Shown here one piece after another: positions 12,651 to 26,860 of a DNA stretch of 64,000 nt (positions are counted from its first letter, which is position 1; each line of letters starts with the position of its first letter). Both the position numbers and the translations under genes were made by a program. The stretch spans positions 28,433,858 to 28,497,857 of the forward strand of contig NC_083598.1 of NCBI RefSeq assembly GCF_020882245.1. Direction: 5' to 3'. Under the pieces are notes generated by a model that worked only from the letters and a program-made list of their open reading frames with translations, did not search any database and was not told the DNA's origin. This DNA is from Rhopalosiphum padi (taxonomy: Eukaryota; Arthropoda; Insecta; Hemiptera; Aphididae).

Positions 12651-15600
12651 GTTGAATAGCCAAATCATTATTTTATTATCTATGGCCCTGGATAAGTATT
12701 AAATGTAATTATCGTTCTATGAAAAACACCGTTTATCTTATCATCGTAATAATAACGATTTGACAACGTTCGTTTTCTTACGATTTCAATAATTATATTT
12801 AAAATAATTCATCAAATAATAATTAATCATATTATTTATTTGTAAAATTGTAATCCGTACGTTAATTACGATATTATGTATGCCAATATCCCATACACAT
12901 GGAACACGCGCGGGCTGTTTATTTTTTTAATATTTACTTAACAGCGATTGATCGTGTCAATACTCGGTTACGTGTCACATATATTATTATTACTGAATAC
13001 ACTGTGTGTCTGTGTTACTTATAATTGTTTATGAGACGGCCAATTATTTTATAAGTGCACACACAGTTTAGTATGATGGTTCCCATTACACATTATATCG
13101 TCCTATTGTCCTAATAATATATTGTGGAGTCGATCAGATTATTCCTATACCCTTTTGACATTTTTTCTTCTGTCTATATATTTTATGTATTGCATTACTA
13201 CCAACTTATATAATGTTTTAAAATTGTTAAATAGGTGACGCATGAACGTTAATCAAACCCAAGGTCAACTTACTTACGAACAAACTCAAAAATATGTAAA
13301 CTATGTTTGTTTATATTTATTTGTACCAGTCAACACACCGCGGTGTAATAATAAATAAACACAGCTTGTACAATTTAAAATAATAATAATTTAAATTCGT
13401 AAATATTCGTGTATTGGGTAAGAAACAAAATAATATACTCATGTATATGGGTATATCTACAATATTTCCATATTGGTATGTTTATATTATGTCGGTGATC
13501 CGGGAAATTAATGGCGCCACAATGTTTTCGTCAACATAGTTTTATAATGATAAATTCGTATCCAAGTGCGTTGAACGCACATATTTCGCTATATCATAAT
13601 TATAGTATAAACTATAAAAAATGATAACAATTCAGTTAACTAATGCCAATCAAAATTAAAAAGAGTAGTCGTACGCTCGTATCACATTTTTACCCATTGC
13701 TATTTAACAATTTTAATTCTCATTGTTTGTCAATATAATAGGCACGTTAGATTTGTTATTTGTTTTTTTTTTTATATCAAAACGAAAGATAAATAAGTTG
13801 GTTATGTGTATAAGAGCTAATGGAATTATTTAAACAAAATGTTTCCATATTACTATCACAACTATTAATTATTAGTTGCTATTTTGACCACTGTCAACAT
13901 TCATATGTATATCTCGCTTGTGGTCTGTCTGATGTCTGAATATCCCTACTTCAATATTAAAGTTTCAAGCTCTTCAACCAAACCTGGCACAATAAAAATT
14001 ATCGCTTATATTACACGTGCACGGTATATCAGATAGATATTTTATTTCATTCTGTTTGGTCCATTAATCGTTATCGTCTGAACTCAGGTGCATATATAGT
14101 GTACATGTTTAGCATGACCTGCAGCTCAACTAAGATAATATGGTTACATGTATATCAAATCTTTTTGTACGCGTAACTGTGTAACACTAATATTATTACG
14201 GTATAATATGTTTACCTAAATGTGTTGAAGGCGATAATTTTTAAAATTGACTTCTGCGACAATCAGCTGACGAATGAGAGTTATGTGTTTGGTTACAGAA
14301 CAATAGAAACGAGCCCATATCGTACTTACTGAACAGTAACTGTTACCTGCAGGCTGCAACAGTCCCCGGTTAGGTTAGGTGTACATTTTACTACCGTTAA
14401 ATTTTTTTTAACATTCTGACCAGTCTACCTCACTACTTTAGCAACAGTCGTTATTTTACTACATTTTCATAGCGGTGTCGATTAGATGATTAAACTATTT
14501 ATCTATATTATATATTTAAATAATTTACTCTTAATGTAAATTCTAATATGTAAATGTTTAGATTAATAGTTAAAAATACTCGTATGTAGGTATGACTACG
14601 TTCTATGAGCATTTTTATTTTTTAATGGTGTGCCCTATGAAATATTTTTACCAAATACTAATATAATATTTGATGGAAAATAATTATGTTTTACAAAATA
14701 TCGTAACGATGATTAAATATTCAAATATATTTTGTAAATAATTTATCATTATTAACTGATAGTAGTCAGTAAGTACAATTATGGATGTCTTTTAAAAATT
14801 AAATTAAATATTTAACATATCTAAACTTAAAGTACAATAAAATAACTTGCATGGGTTATAAAAATATTTATAAGTGTTTTATAAATTTAATACATAATTC
14901 ATTCATAAAAATTTAAGTTAAGTATTTATGAAAATATAGTTTTTAATTTTAATTTTAATATCAAATTCATTAAATACTTTAATAATAGTATGCAATTTAA
15001 TTAATCGTGTATACTGATACTGAAATATAAATTGTATAAAGGGGTAAAGATAGGACAGATATCTTTCTATTCTTTTTCAAAAAACTATTCTAATACATTA
15101 TCCTAAAAACTTGCTTATTTATAATTTTAAAATTTTTTTGTATTAATGAAAAAAGTAAACTGCTCTAGCATCTAGCGGCTTTACACTTTAAATCTAACCA
15201 AATTTAATTCTTAAAATATTTTCATAATTTCAGTGCTATTTTCTATTTTTTAAGTAATATTAATAATAATAATAAATCATCATTAAAGTAAAAAAAAACT
15301 AACGTATGACTTATATTAATAGATTTAAAGGTTTATATATTCCATAATTATTAGTAATTTCAAGATCCGAATTAAGAGTAGAATCGAGACCCGCCTATGT
15401 TAAAGACCAAAAGTGCAATTATTTTGAGATATTAAATCTATAAGTTTTTAAATTACTATTGTCTGTTTTTGAATATTTAAATTTTTTCTCACGACAACGA
15501 CAACAATAATATTAATTTATTGCTATACTTTTAGTATAGAATATTTTTATCAATGATATGACTTTTTGCCATTTATAGTCATAATAAATTGTATCGAAAA

Positions 15601-18600
15601 TGGCAAAAAATCGTCATGGCCCCTAAAAGCATATATTATATATTATATAATATTAATATAGGTATTGTCTGAAATAAAAATACACCTCAGTGGAGCAGAG
15701 ATGATAAAAAAAAACATGAACAATTTTATTTAAAAATAATAATGATATCATTGATTAAATTTACATAATATTCGTAAGTATATAAATTAATTAATAGTGA
15801 TATTACTATAGTAATATTTTTAACAGTGATTAATTATTAAGTTATGTGTACAGTGTACACCAATTCGATATACCAATATTATATTACAATGTTCAATTAG
15901 GGATAAGAATATTTAGGAATGTCAAATATATTATTTTCTATTGACGGGGGCCCACATCCAATTATCGGTCCCTCTAGATCTTAATCTAGACTAGATGATA
16001 TAAAATTTATCTGTATAGATATAATATTGTATATATATTATGTATACTATATTATACTCTTATATAATATTTACCCTATATTTATATATATATATCATAA
16101 AGATTCAGTTTTATTTTTATCTAGTTGATTGCGAGTTCCTAAATTTATATAGTTATATCATATTTCTTGGTTTTGAATGTTATAAAATTTGGATAAAAGT
16201 CATATAAGTAAAATATAATATTTTACTAATAAGGAATCATAAACGCAAATAAAAGAAGATTTATAATGATTTTCAGCCAGATGTGTGAAAAATATTGTAA
16301 TAGTGTTCTAAAAATTCTCTAAATTTTTCAAATATTTAGTTTACACATAGATGATGAACAATAGCCTGTACTTTCCACAGTAACGAGTCAGCTGTATACG
16401 AATATATACATAATATAGAGGCAAGGATGTGTTTAATTTTTTTTTCAGAAATCCCCTCCGGTACTATGTGCGTTCGAAAGTCAGCCACGACAATAGACTT
16501 ATTATGTTTTAGTTTTTTTTCTCTCTTTTCTTTTTTATTAGAAATATACATAATATAAGGCGAGCGAGTTGAACGCGTGTGTTGTGGAGATGCGAGAGAA
16601 GAACACAAGTGGGTGTGCCATTTGGGCCGACCATGGTTGTCGCTTTCACAGTTTCATGTGTTGTCGCAATGCCGGGAGTGAGAAAAACTAAACAAAAATA
16701 ATAATAATAATAATTGTCAAATATTATACATAAGTAATTTGCGGAATACCCAGTTTTTAATAAATGAATCCTATAAAATTCAGAAAAGCACTACGATCAT
16801 AATATTACATTTATAATATATCTTAATATACTTGATATAGGTACCAGGTATACCTACATATGATATGTATAAGCACACTTATATCAATTTTTCTAGAAAA
16901 ATCACTCTTGCCACTCCAGATTAATTCAGATTATATAATTTTACATATAAAAGCAAGACAACTTTAAAATAGTCATTGATATAGAAAGTTCTAAAAGTAT
17001 CTATTATTGCATTAACATAAATACGTAATAATAATATATCTATTTAAAAGACTAGATCTAAGATCTGATATAAATATATCTATATTTTATACATCATTAT
17101 ACTTAATGCATATTAACTTATAAACATTTTAAGTTATAGCTACCTAGGACCAACACATAGAATATTTTAAATTATAATACACTGTAAAATTAAATGTATC
17201 AACTATTAGTGTTTCAATAGTACAATACAAATATCAACAATTTACTTAAAAATGTATTTCCTTTAAACTTTAAATAAAATAACCATTGAACGTATAGACA
17301 AATTAAATTCTTTAATTATTCCATAAAAATTCAACATTTTAATTTTATTAAGCTGAAAAAAAATATATTCATATTTTGAGAATTCCAGTCCAACCGTGTT
17401 GTTTTTAGAAATATAGAAATAGTTAAGGTATTTCTTATTGTTATATCTTCAAGTACCTAGTAGTTATCTATATAATAATCCGAAAATATTTGTTTTAAAA
17501 ATTAGTAAGGTATATATAAAAATTTCATATAAAAATGTGTAGAATAACTTGAATTTGAATTCAATTTTGCGTGCAAAATACTCAAATATTAACATACTTA
17601 GCATCAAAATCACATTCAGAGAAGTAAGTACTAAAAAGCTTTCAATACTTATTTAAACCTATTAAAAATTTAACAATTCAGCCCAAATTCTAACAATAGA
17701 TAAAAATAGCATAATATTTATAAATTATTATACATTTTTTTTATTATTACTTTGATAGATGTTGAACTGTAAAGACTACTTAAAAACGTTTAAGAATAAT
17801 ATAAATAATATAATTCTATAAAAAGTTATATGTATTATGTCTTTAAATTAACTTCTATATTAGTTTTATAAAGTTATAAATACATAGATTACAATTATTC
17901 ATATTTTAATAAGTACTTCTTAGTTACGTATACTATAAACAATAAACATGTATAATATACATATATTACATCTTGATTTAGACTTGTATGTATATTTGTA
18001 TATGAATTTATGTATTCTTTGTTGGAATTAAATTAATTCTACATTATTATTTATTATAGTTTTTTTATATATTGAGTTTGGGGAACCATTATATGACAGT
18101 GTATGTCCATTGTCCATGTCCCATGGTATCCAGTAAGTAATGATAATGATTATTTCATTCCAAATTTTTCCTAGAATTATAAACCAGTCATATATTATCT
18201 TTATATATAAATACCTGTAATATATTTATAAGACATTTTAATATATTTTATTAATAATTAAATATCTACTCAGGTATTTATAAACAGGGGGGTCGGGTAT
18301 TCATACCTCTGCCGACCGAAATGTTTAAAAAAAATGTTTTCATATATTTATTCATTACACATAAAGAAATTCATAATTTTTATAAAGATTAATATCAAAT
18401 AATTTTGTGGAAATAAAACGATAAATTAACAGAGTTTGTTTGTTGACGATAGAAATGTTAAGTTAATTTACTTATAACCTCCCCCCTAACACAATATTTT
18501 TTTCTGAAAATACGTGTTTGTTAATACATCATTCCTATTAATTTTTTTGTTTATTCTCTATAAAACCCTACGTAAAATAGCTTATTATTGCTGTCATAAG

Positions 18601-18783
18601 ATACTTACACAAACACGAATTATATTGATATGGTACCTATATTATATTTGTGGGAATATGTATTATAAAATATGGACATATAATATAAGAGAATGGTTGG
18701 TGTCAAATAAGAATCACATTTTCGATCGAAGTCGAAAAACTCTGTACAGAACCTCACAACAGTACATAAAATTGTAAGGCTTT
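12651..18783. other. AT-rich stretch, no gene supported
   Basis: Long AT-rich sequence with short tandem TA and TAA runs and no coding block I trust. A 90-codon minus frame at 16608-16336 has no recognisable motif and no good splice borders. A hairpin-forming repeat is listed separately at 15.56 kb. Confidence 0.4.
15558..15616. repeat. hairpin-forming inverted repeat
   Basis: The left arm (15558-15574, ATGACTTTTTGCCATTT core) and the right arm (15597-15616, AAAATGGCAAAAAATCGTCAT-like) are near-complementary around a loop of about 22 bases. A weaker outer pairing extends to about 15520-15635. It could be a tiny MITE or a microRNA-like hairpin. The AT-rich context makes chance pairing possible, but the TGCCATTT/AAATGGCA core is exact. 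Confidence 0.4.
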
Positions 18784-18784
18784 G

Positions 18785-18809
<25 letters not shown>
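18785..18809. repeat. (AT)n microsatellite
   Basis: An uninterrupted dinucleotide AT run just left of the GC-richer interspersed repeat at 18.83 kb. Confidence 0.9.
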
Positions 18810-18816
<7 letters not shown>

Positions 18817-18829
18817 AGCAAGTACATAC

Positions 18830-19047
18830 AGAGGAACTTAAGGAGTGGGGGATCAATACGTTGACGTGCGACCACTCGTGTCGATGATAAGGGAGATCAC
18901 CACCACCCCGAAGGGTTGGTAGCCACACTGAGGGGGCGGTGATCAATACGGTGCCGTGGGTCAGTAAACCTCACCTACTACACCGACCTCCACAATATCA
19001 TCCCTTCCCCTCTTCAAACTCCCCACCACCACTCTAAAGTATATATA

Positions 19048-19095
<48 letters not shown>

Positions 19096-19330
19096 AATGT
19101 ATAAACTTTATATATAGACATACGGTACATACACAGGGGCTACATAACAAGCACCTGTAAGGATTCTTCCGTTCAGCATACCCCGGGCTCTTCTCTTGCT
19201 CACTTCAGTGTATGTTTAGTCAATATAAGAGTCCCCTATTCTTTCTCATCCACTCACTCATTCTATCACTGATGGTCGGCATATATTTTGCATCGATGGT
19301 GAACGGTTGTATAACTACACTTTTTTTAAT
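18830..19330. mobile_element. GC-richer interspersed repeat, likely transposon fragment
   Basis: This block differs sharply in composition from its surroundings. It contains a degenerate internal duplication: 'gatcaatacgttgacgtg' near 18852 and 'gatcaatacggtgccgtg' near 18932, about 80 bases apart. It is bounded by (AT)n and followed by a (TG)n tract and further GC-rich non-coding sequence. It looks like the untranslated tail of a retroelement or another repeat family, but I see no transposase or reverse transcriptase frame. Class is not determined. Confidence 0.4.
19059..19093. repeat. (TG)n microsatellite
   Basis: About 17 uninterrupted TG units directly after a TA run. Confidence 0.95.
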
Positions 19331-22300
19331 TATAGAGTGTTTTTTCCGTTTCAGTTGTAATTTATATTACAGCATTTTATATATTATATGAGCGAAGTAC
19401 CAAAAAGTTTGATCATTTTATTTTTGTAACTGGTTGAGCAATAAGCAGCTATCATCGAAAAAACAATAAATTTTGTTACAGAATCTAAATACGTTAGACG
19501 TTTTTTGAATAAACTTGTTGCGTTACTGAAACGAATTTTGACAAATTTCTTAATATACCTAAAAGGCTATTTTTATTTAATTTAAAAACACTCCCAGATA
19601 GCGCTAATGTTTTGAATTTCTGGTATACTCGTCTCTTATTACTAATCGTATTGTCTTCTAGATTGTTAAATTATTGTTATAGATTTACTTATTTAAGCCA
19701 CTAAAGCAGGATAACGCCATACTATTAGTAGTAGTACTAGGAAAATATTTTCTCAAAATACATAAATGTGGATAAAATATTTTAATGGGGTAGTCGCTCT
19801 GCTGTTTAGTAGGTGTTACCTATTACCATTATAGTACCATATATTGTACTCAATGCTATTAGCTATTATATTATGATGACTTATTTCGAGGGGAATTTTA
19901 CCCAAATTTTTGTTATATTTGCACCAAGTATAATGGGTATTTATAAAAAATAAAACAAAACATACAATGAATTATTAAGTATTTATTATTAATTTATGTT
20001 TTTCAAGAGTTGCTTAGATGCTAGGCAATAACAGGGTATCTTCTACTTTTCATAGCTCCAAACAGCTTGATTTAAATCTATTAATGATAGGTAGTGAAGC
20101 TGTTTCTGTCTCCACACCTATAACTAATAAACTAATAAGGATACAGTCATACAGATACCCTATAATTATTTATATATTAGCATGAGCTACGAATCATGAT
20201 TAAATTTTATTTAAAAATGACATGAATGTCATGAATCATGTTTGCGGGCTTGGGGCTCAAAATTAGCACATACCTGGCCCGGCCGGCCCGACAGAGGCCA
20301 GCTTCTTACAAAGGGGGGGAATGGGGAATGCCCACCCTGCCCTAAAAATGACACCACTGGCGTAACCTAATTTTTTAAAGATATTTTATTTTATAATATT
20401 TATAAAATTATTGATAATTTATTATCTATTATTATTTATTAAAACGGCAGATTTAAATTAACTTTGATAACATAACAGATAGTTTTCTTATTTAGTCTGG
20501 TTATTAGTTACTTTATTAATATGAAAAAAACAAAGTACAGGTACCAATTATTTATTTGAAATTGTATATTATTCATTATTGTGTCATGAGTCATGAGTTA
20601 TTATGTTTATTAAATGTTACTTGTTAACACATGTATGCATAACTAAATCGTGTTAGTTATAGTAGGTATATACATTAGAAAATGATCAAGTTAACATAAT
20701 ATCAAAACTTTTTTTCATACAAATAAACATAATATGATATATATCATATTATATATAATACAACAAAATCATAATTTTTATTAGAATTTATTGTACAGCT
20801 TCGTGTTGGTACGATGTCAATATAATATTTTATAAGGATTCACCAAAAATATTGATTTTTTTAGTTTTTTAGTATAGTGAAATAATGAATATTCACATAA
20901 TCACATTTAACGCTTCAAAATTAAAAAAATCACTAAACAAAATATGTATAATATTTAGACGATATAAAATATATGCCTGTGTAAATTATGTAGTATTTGT
21001 ATTATGTATATATATATATCGATAATAATTTTTTAAAAAGATGGTTATTTCCAGTTTTTCTAATTATTTTTGCTTTTTTGACCAGGTTTTCTATTTTTTA
21101 TAGTTTTTTCAGAAAATCGCTCGAAAAATCTATAAACAATAAGCCAAAATTTCTCGAAATTGAAGTTTGATTTTTTTTTATAATATAAAGATTTATTTAT
21201 TTATTTTGATTTTTTAGTTAGAAACTTTTCCTAATCATTTTGTTTCAATATCTTTTGTAATCTTTAATTATTACATTTTTTTTAGCACAGTTACAAATTA
21301 TGTCTAGTACCTACTTTATCGTGAAAAAAATAAGTTTTAATTTTTTTGAATAATATTTTTGCTCAAATTCATATTTTTTAAATGATTTTTTAATTATTTT
21401 AAGTGCTATAAGTCCGGAGCCATGATCATAATACTCTGAAAACAATGTTATTCATGGACAGAAATACAAAAAAATGATATATTATGTTTAACTTGTACAT
21501 AATTTGTTATATCGTCTAATTAAAAAAAAAAAACATTATGACGACATAATATAATGTTTGTATAATATAATATTATATTTATAGAGCAACATATACAATA
21601 AATATTCTACGTTAGTACGCTTATACTTATATTATTTTAATATATGGCTAAACGAAATAACCATAATAATTATCAATATTTCAGTACAAAGTTTTAGGTA
21701 TTTTATATTTAAAAAAAAATATTACTGACAAATGTGTGCAAAATGGTAAAAACAATTTCGGCGCCCCCCTGAAAATGGCGTCCTAGGCGTCCACCTGAGT
21801 CGCCTTACCCTCGCGCTGGCCCTGATTATACTAACACATTTATTGAATTAATAGTTCATAATTTTAATTATTTATTAAAATATAATATATTAGTATAAAT
21901 GATTATAAATTCATTTTTTTTCTCCAATTTTGATTTAATAATAGAAAAACAAAAAAGTATCAATGAAAAAATATTAAACAAGAACTGAGAAATAAAAAAA
22001 TTAAATACCTACTAATATAATAATTATAAGAAGAATTTATGTATTAATGAATTGCTGCAGTTTTTTCTACGGAAATTGTGTAATATAGTTATTTATAAGT
22101 GTTTTTATCGAGTTTCCTCCTTTTCTATTTCCGCTTAGTCCAGGAATCGGGATTCACTTATTTCTTTCAAAAACGTAATCAAACTGATAAAAAGTAAGAA
22201 AAATCATAATATTAAATAAATACAATTTAAATCTAAAATATGTGTTAGAATATCTACGGATGTTTAAAAAAAATAATTACGAATAGACTTTATACTTTTA

Positions 22301-22756
22301 TAAAGATATGATGTATTTTACAAAACATGTACTAACAAATTTTCTTACAGCCTGTATTATCGAATTTATTTCCTGTGTTTAATAAATGTATTAATGACAA
22401 TATTATGAGTAGCGAAATTAGTAGTTTGAAAACAAATATCACCCATTAAAATAATTTGAGTTATAGTTTTTAATTTTAAGTATTTAACTTTTGATATGTA
22501 TAAAAAATTAATTATTAATAAATAATTTAAGTACAATATTATAATTAATAATATAGGCATGCCTAATAATGAAATATTAATTTTGCGTACATTATTTTTT
22601 TAATTATAGCAAATCACAATGCTACAGATGTTTTAAAAATGTATATGTACTATTTATATAGTGTCTTCATCAAATACTAATTTTCAAAAGATTATTATTT
22701 TATTTGGCTATGAATAATAAAATAATTTTAAATAATTAAGTATTAGCTATCTAAAG
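19331..22756. other. AT-rich stretch with repeat remnants
   Basis: No gene seen. Two short GC-rich patches, about 20230-20365 ('ggcccggccggcccgacag', later 'gacaccactggcgtaac') and 21760-21832 ('ggcgcccccctgaaaatggc'), stand out. They resemble ends of old interspersed elements, but neither has clear inverted repeats or target duplications. Confidence 0.35.
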
Positions 22757-22932
22757 CAGCGGTTCCCAACCTATGGGCCGTGGGTAGCATGAGACTGACA
22801 ATGGACCATAATATATATTTATATATGTGTAATGTGTTATGTGTATATATTCATAGGTGTACTATTAATGGACCTCAAAGATTTTTTTATAAAATTGGTA
22901 GTCCGCACAACTAAAAACGTTGGGAACCGCTA
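22757..22932. mobile_element. hAT-like MITE
   Basis: A non-autonomous element of about 176 bp with terminal inverted repeats AGCGGTTCCCAAC on the left (from 22758) and its exact complement on the right (22919-22931). With the preceding C the left end reads CAGCGG, typical of hAT ends. Flanking octamers ATCTAAAG and ATTTAGAA match at 5 of 8 positions, which would fit a decayed 8-bp target duplication. There is no coding capacity. Confidence 0.7.
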
Positions 22933-25452
22933 ATTTAGAACATTACAAATGAGATTAATATAATTAATTAATTTTAATTTTAAGATTTTAAAGTTTAAAA
23001 ACTTCTATACATTATGATATATCACATATGTTATAACAATTTATTTTTAAGAATATATACTAACTAAAATGATACAAATACTAATAAATAAATTATTTTA
23101 TATCTGTTAAATTGTATCAGTATAATAAAGGTATTATTATCATTTATTCAATTATCATATTATCTAAAATTAAATACAAACTTTTCGCATTTATAAACAT
23201 TCATAAAATTATATTATAGTACAAATGGCTTAAGAAATACCTGTTGTTTACCTTAGCAATGGGTTAGCTATTCCCCTTCTTTGTCGGAACATATACAGAT
23301 ACAGTCAGGGAGAGAGAATAATCAGAATTGTACGCGTGCGGTTGACTACTACTGCTGCTACAGTGCTACTACTACCTGTTGATTTGAATGAACTTCCCAT
23401 ACCAATGAAAAGTTCGGCACACCAGAATTATTACTCCCCAAATCTATATAGGTTAACTTATTTTATACAAAGCGCCTATTATTCAATTATACTAATTAGA
23501 TGTACTCGATGTACTCCTCAAATTGCCTTCTATACCCATATCCATATTAAAAATCAATTATTATATTGATTTTATGTTCGTATTATTACTTATTAGTGAT
23601 ATGTTTAGAAAACATTATTTTTATTTTAGTGTATTATCGTTTACTAATTATACTGTTGAAGATTAAATAAGCACAAAATAACCATTCACATTGGGGATTT
23701 TTTCACGTTTGTTTATTATTAAAATATAAAATTAATATTACTATACATAGCAAAAGAGGGAAAACATTTAATGTATTTAAATTTGGTTTTCAAAACAATT
23801 TAGTTATATATAAAAATCTATGACGGCTGTTTCAATAATTTAGAATTTAGATAAATTATGTAGGTACTCTATGATTAACGAGCTTTTTTCGAATACTAAA
23901 TCATTGTAAAATAATATTCAAGTTGTTGATTTACTACTCGTATATTTATCGGAGGTAATCCGAACCACCAAAAAATCTAGGAAGATAACTTGAGTGCGAT
24001 CAAAAAGCCACCCATTTTTATAAGTTACCCAAAACATTCAGAAAAATGAAATCTTAATAAAAATCCAATTATTAAGACTAATAATTTTGAATTGTACGTT
24101 ATTTATGTTTAGTTAATAAATAAACCACTTTAGAATAATTGTAATTAAAAAATATTTCTTTACTTTTTATTTTTATACTTAAACAATAATCTTACAGTCA
24201 TTAATTTATGTCATGATTTAACTATACAAAACATAATTTATACTATATATCTTATAGATTTATTCTAATAAAGATTGTAAATATAAAGAATAAATAATAT
24301 AAAACTACGTACCTTATTAAGTTGACCTTATATTGAAATTAAATGAGATGTGCAAGTGTTTTGTGGAAAAAACTTACAAACCTTTTACATTGTATGCATT
24401 ATATAATTCAATTTTAAGAGCAAAATGACCATTTTGATAGACGTTTTAAATATTGGTATTTTAATTTTGAGTTGCTTGTGATATACATGTTATTAACTAG
24501 ACAATGTTTATCGAAAAGCAGGTTCGATAGACCAGTGCTCACTGTATATAGAATCAAAAATGGTACACCTTGGTTGTAGTTTTGTAGATATTAAATATCA
24601 CATAGTTTTTTTAAAGTATTTATATATCATTTTTATGTTATTTTGTGGTAATGTGGTATAGTTGAGCGATAGTAGTTGCTATCACAATATTACTAATCAT
24701 TAAATGATTGTTAATTTACTATCACGAATAATGATATTATACTATATACTATAAGCTTATTGAGACTACTGACAAACACGTTTGTTAGATTTGTAAAAAA
24801 AAGTCACGAGGGGAACAAGCCCTCACATGTTGCCTGACATATGCATAACATGGCACTATGGCAGATCTACGTTCTAGATTAATATTAGAAAAAATTTGCT
24901 TATTATCGAATTTGTAAAGGAGAATATAATCAGAATCCGAGCAATTTTTTCATTAATTTATTTTAAACAGTTACACTATGGATTTAAAAAAAATAATTAT
25001 TATTATACCTAAATACTTTTAACTTGTTTTCATTTTGATATGTAGATTTAACTATAAGGTATTATACGAATAATGTTTTCAATAATATCACTATCTAATA
25101 GTGTATCGCTAAATCATGTAACAAATGTTATTACAATTTAAAATACTTTTTTAATATATTAGGTATATGCGCACAACAACCTCCGCATGACCGCATAGTT
25201 GACTATAAAATGTTATTAGTAATTTCCAGTCACATAATTAAATTACTGTTTGGTAACCGTTAGGGATCAAATTATTTAAATGATTAATACTTAATAGGTA
25301 TATATTGTTACATATAATCTGAGAAACCTTTAATAAATATTTTCAATGTTCATATCTTTTTTTCGTATTTACTAGTATAATATAAAACTATAGTTGAACA
25401 TATTATTTTATTTATCAATATTATATCATTTAAGCGAAAAATGATTACTCAC
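22933..25452. other. AT-rich stretch, no supported gene
   Basis: Mostly AT-rich. A less AT-biased island at about 23250-23460 has possible minus-strand splice borders (acceptor near 23453, donor CAACAG|GTAG near 23376) with an open frame, but nothing recognisable. It could be an exon of the same transcript as the blocks at 25.5 and 26.8 kb; I do not claim it. Confidence 0.3.
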
Positions 25453-25589
25453 CAGAGGCGTTATTATTGGTGTGGCGCATGATTTTGAAAACTTGACTTT
25501 AACTAGTTTCCCGACTACTCTTGAACCACTGGAGGTATTAGGTTCTGTGCTATTTGTAAATGTATTTCCTAATTTTTCTTGATCATTTT
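25453..25589 (-). CDS. probable internal exon, unidentified gene
   Basis: On the minus strand a TTTTCAG acceptor precedes 25589 and a strong GTGAGT donor follows 25453. The 137-nt block between them is open in one frame for 45 codons (starts NDQEKLGNTF, ends ATPIITPL; Ser/Thr/Lys-rich, no domain recognised). It has less AT bias than its surroundings. If the exon at 26860-26805 is read in its second frame, the join creates a Glu codon and stays open across both. Neither the gene start nor its end was found. In a different phase (the one that follows from the HMG-box gene) it would stop after six codons. Confidence 0.4.
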
Positions 25590-26804
25590 CTGAAAATTAA
25601 ACAAATTTATTAATTTAATGAAAAAAATTATAAATACTTAAACAGTAAATTATTGATATCATTTTGAATTTAATAATGTTTATGATTTTAAACCCATACA
25701 TAATATGTTTTATAAGTTTCAAATTTTATCTTAGGTACAATAAATGTATATATTGTACTTTCATAATAGATATTATTGTAACTATGTATTGCATTTTAAA
25801 TTATTCTATGTAGAGTATATAAATATAATATAGAAAATAAATAAAATTTAATTAAATAAAATTATTTATATTATTAACATTTGAATTATTTTTATTTTAT
25901 CAGTGAAACAATATTAATTAAATGTCTCTTAAATTAATTCTAGTAATTCAAAATCACACATACTTTCTTTAATTAATACGAAATCGTTAGTAATCTGTAA
26001 AGAGTACCAGTAAGAAAAGTCCGTTTTATAAAATAAATTTTGATCCTTACTTAAGTGATACAATAATGAGTATTTTCGTATTTTTGAACATTACACTTTT
26101 AAATGCATTGGCGAATTAAAAGTAAATATTATATTCCTATTAACGCATTAACACAAGATATTGTACCAAACATAAACACAAAATAAATATAAATATTATA
26201 CTACATTGCATATTTTGAATATTGATTATTTTATGAATTTAATTAAACCCAATTTATATTTTAATTAATTTAATTTATATAAATAATCATCAACCATGGC
26301 GTTTATAGTAAACATATTAGTACCCACCTATTTAGCACATTATATTATGGTTGAAGAATTATTTATAACTATTTTCCAAATAAATCTTTTTTTTTTGTAA
26401 AATTTTAAAATTTCGTATCCGCATATTATGTTCTTTTTGTCTACTAACGTCTATTGCTGCCCATTACTACATATCAAAATGTACGTACAGTAATTCTAAT
26501 TTTGTGTAGTAAGCTTGGATATTAGAATAATAAATTCAACTTATTATCAAACTTAAAGATAAGAACATTATCTGTATTATCTCATTGGTAGTTTTACGAT
26601 ACTTAAATTTTTAAGTCAGTTATATGAGTATATGTAAAATAAAATATAAAAATGTTCGTAACACCCTAAACAATCAATCATATTGTAAAAAATCAACAAT
26701 AAAAGGAAAATATAGACAATACCTTTAGGTTTGATGATAAGTCAATTCATATTAATATTAAAGCTATAACAACATAAAATTGGAATTTATGAACGTAAAT
26801 TTAC

Positions 26805-26860
26805 CATGTTGTCTATTTGTAAGACGGAAACAACACAGCGTGTTTGTTCTTTTAACTTGA
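26805..26860 (-). CDS. possible 56-nt internal exon, unidentified gene
   Basis: Minus-strand block bounded by a CTCAG acceptor before 26860 and a GTAAAT donor after 26805. It is open in two frames. One (…RTNTLCCFRLTNRQH) joins in phase to the long open frame of the exon at 25589-25453. The other (…EQTRCVVSVLQIDNM) joins in phase to the HMG-box exon at 31821 if that exon is cut at its GCAG|GTAATA site. The parent transcript is therefore ambiguous. Confidence 0.3.

Noticed and set aside
16336..16608. 90-codon minus-strand frame
   Set aside because: No domain, no convincing splice borders, and Lys/Ile-rich composition typical of random AT-rich frames.
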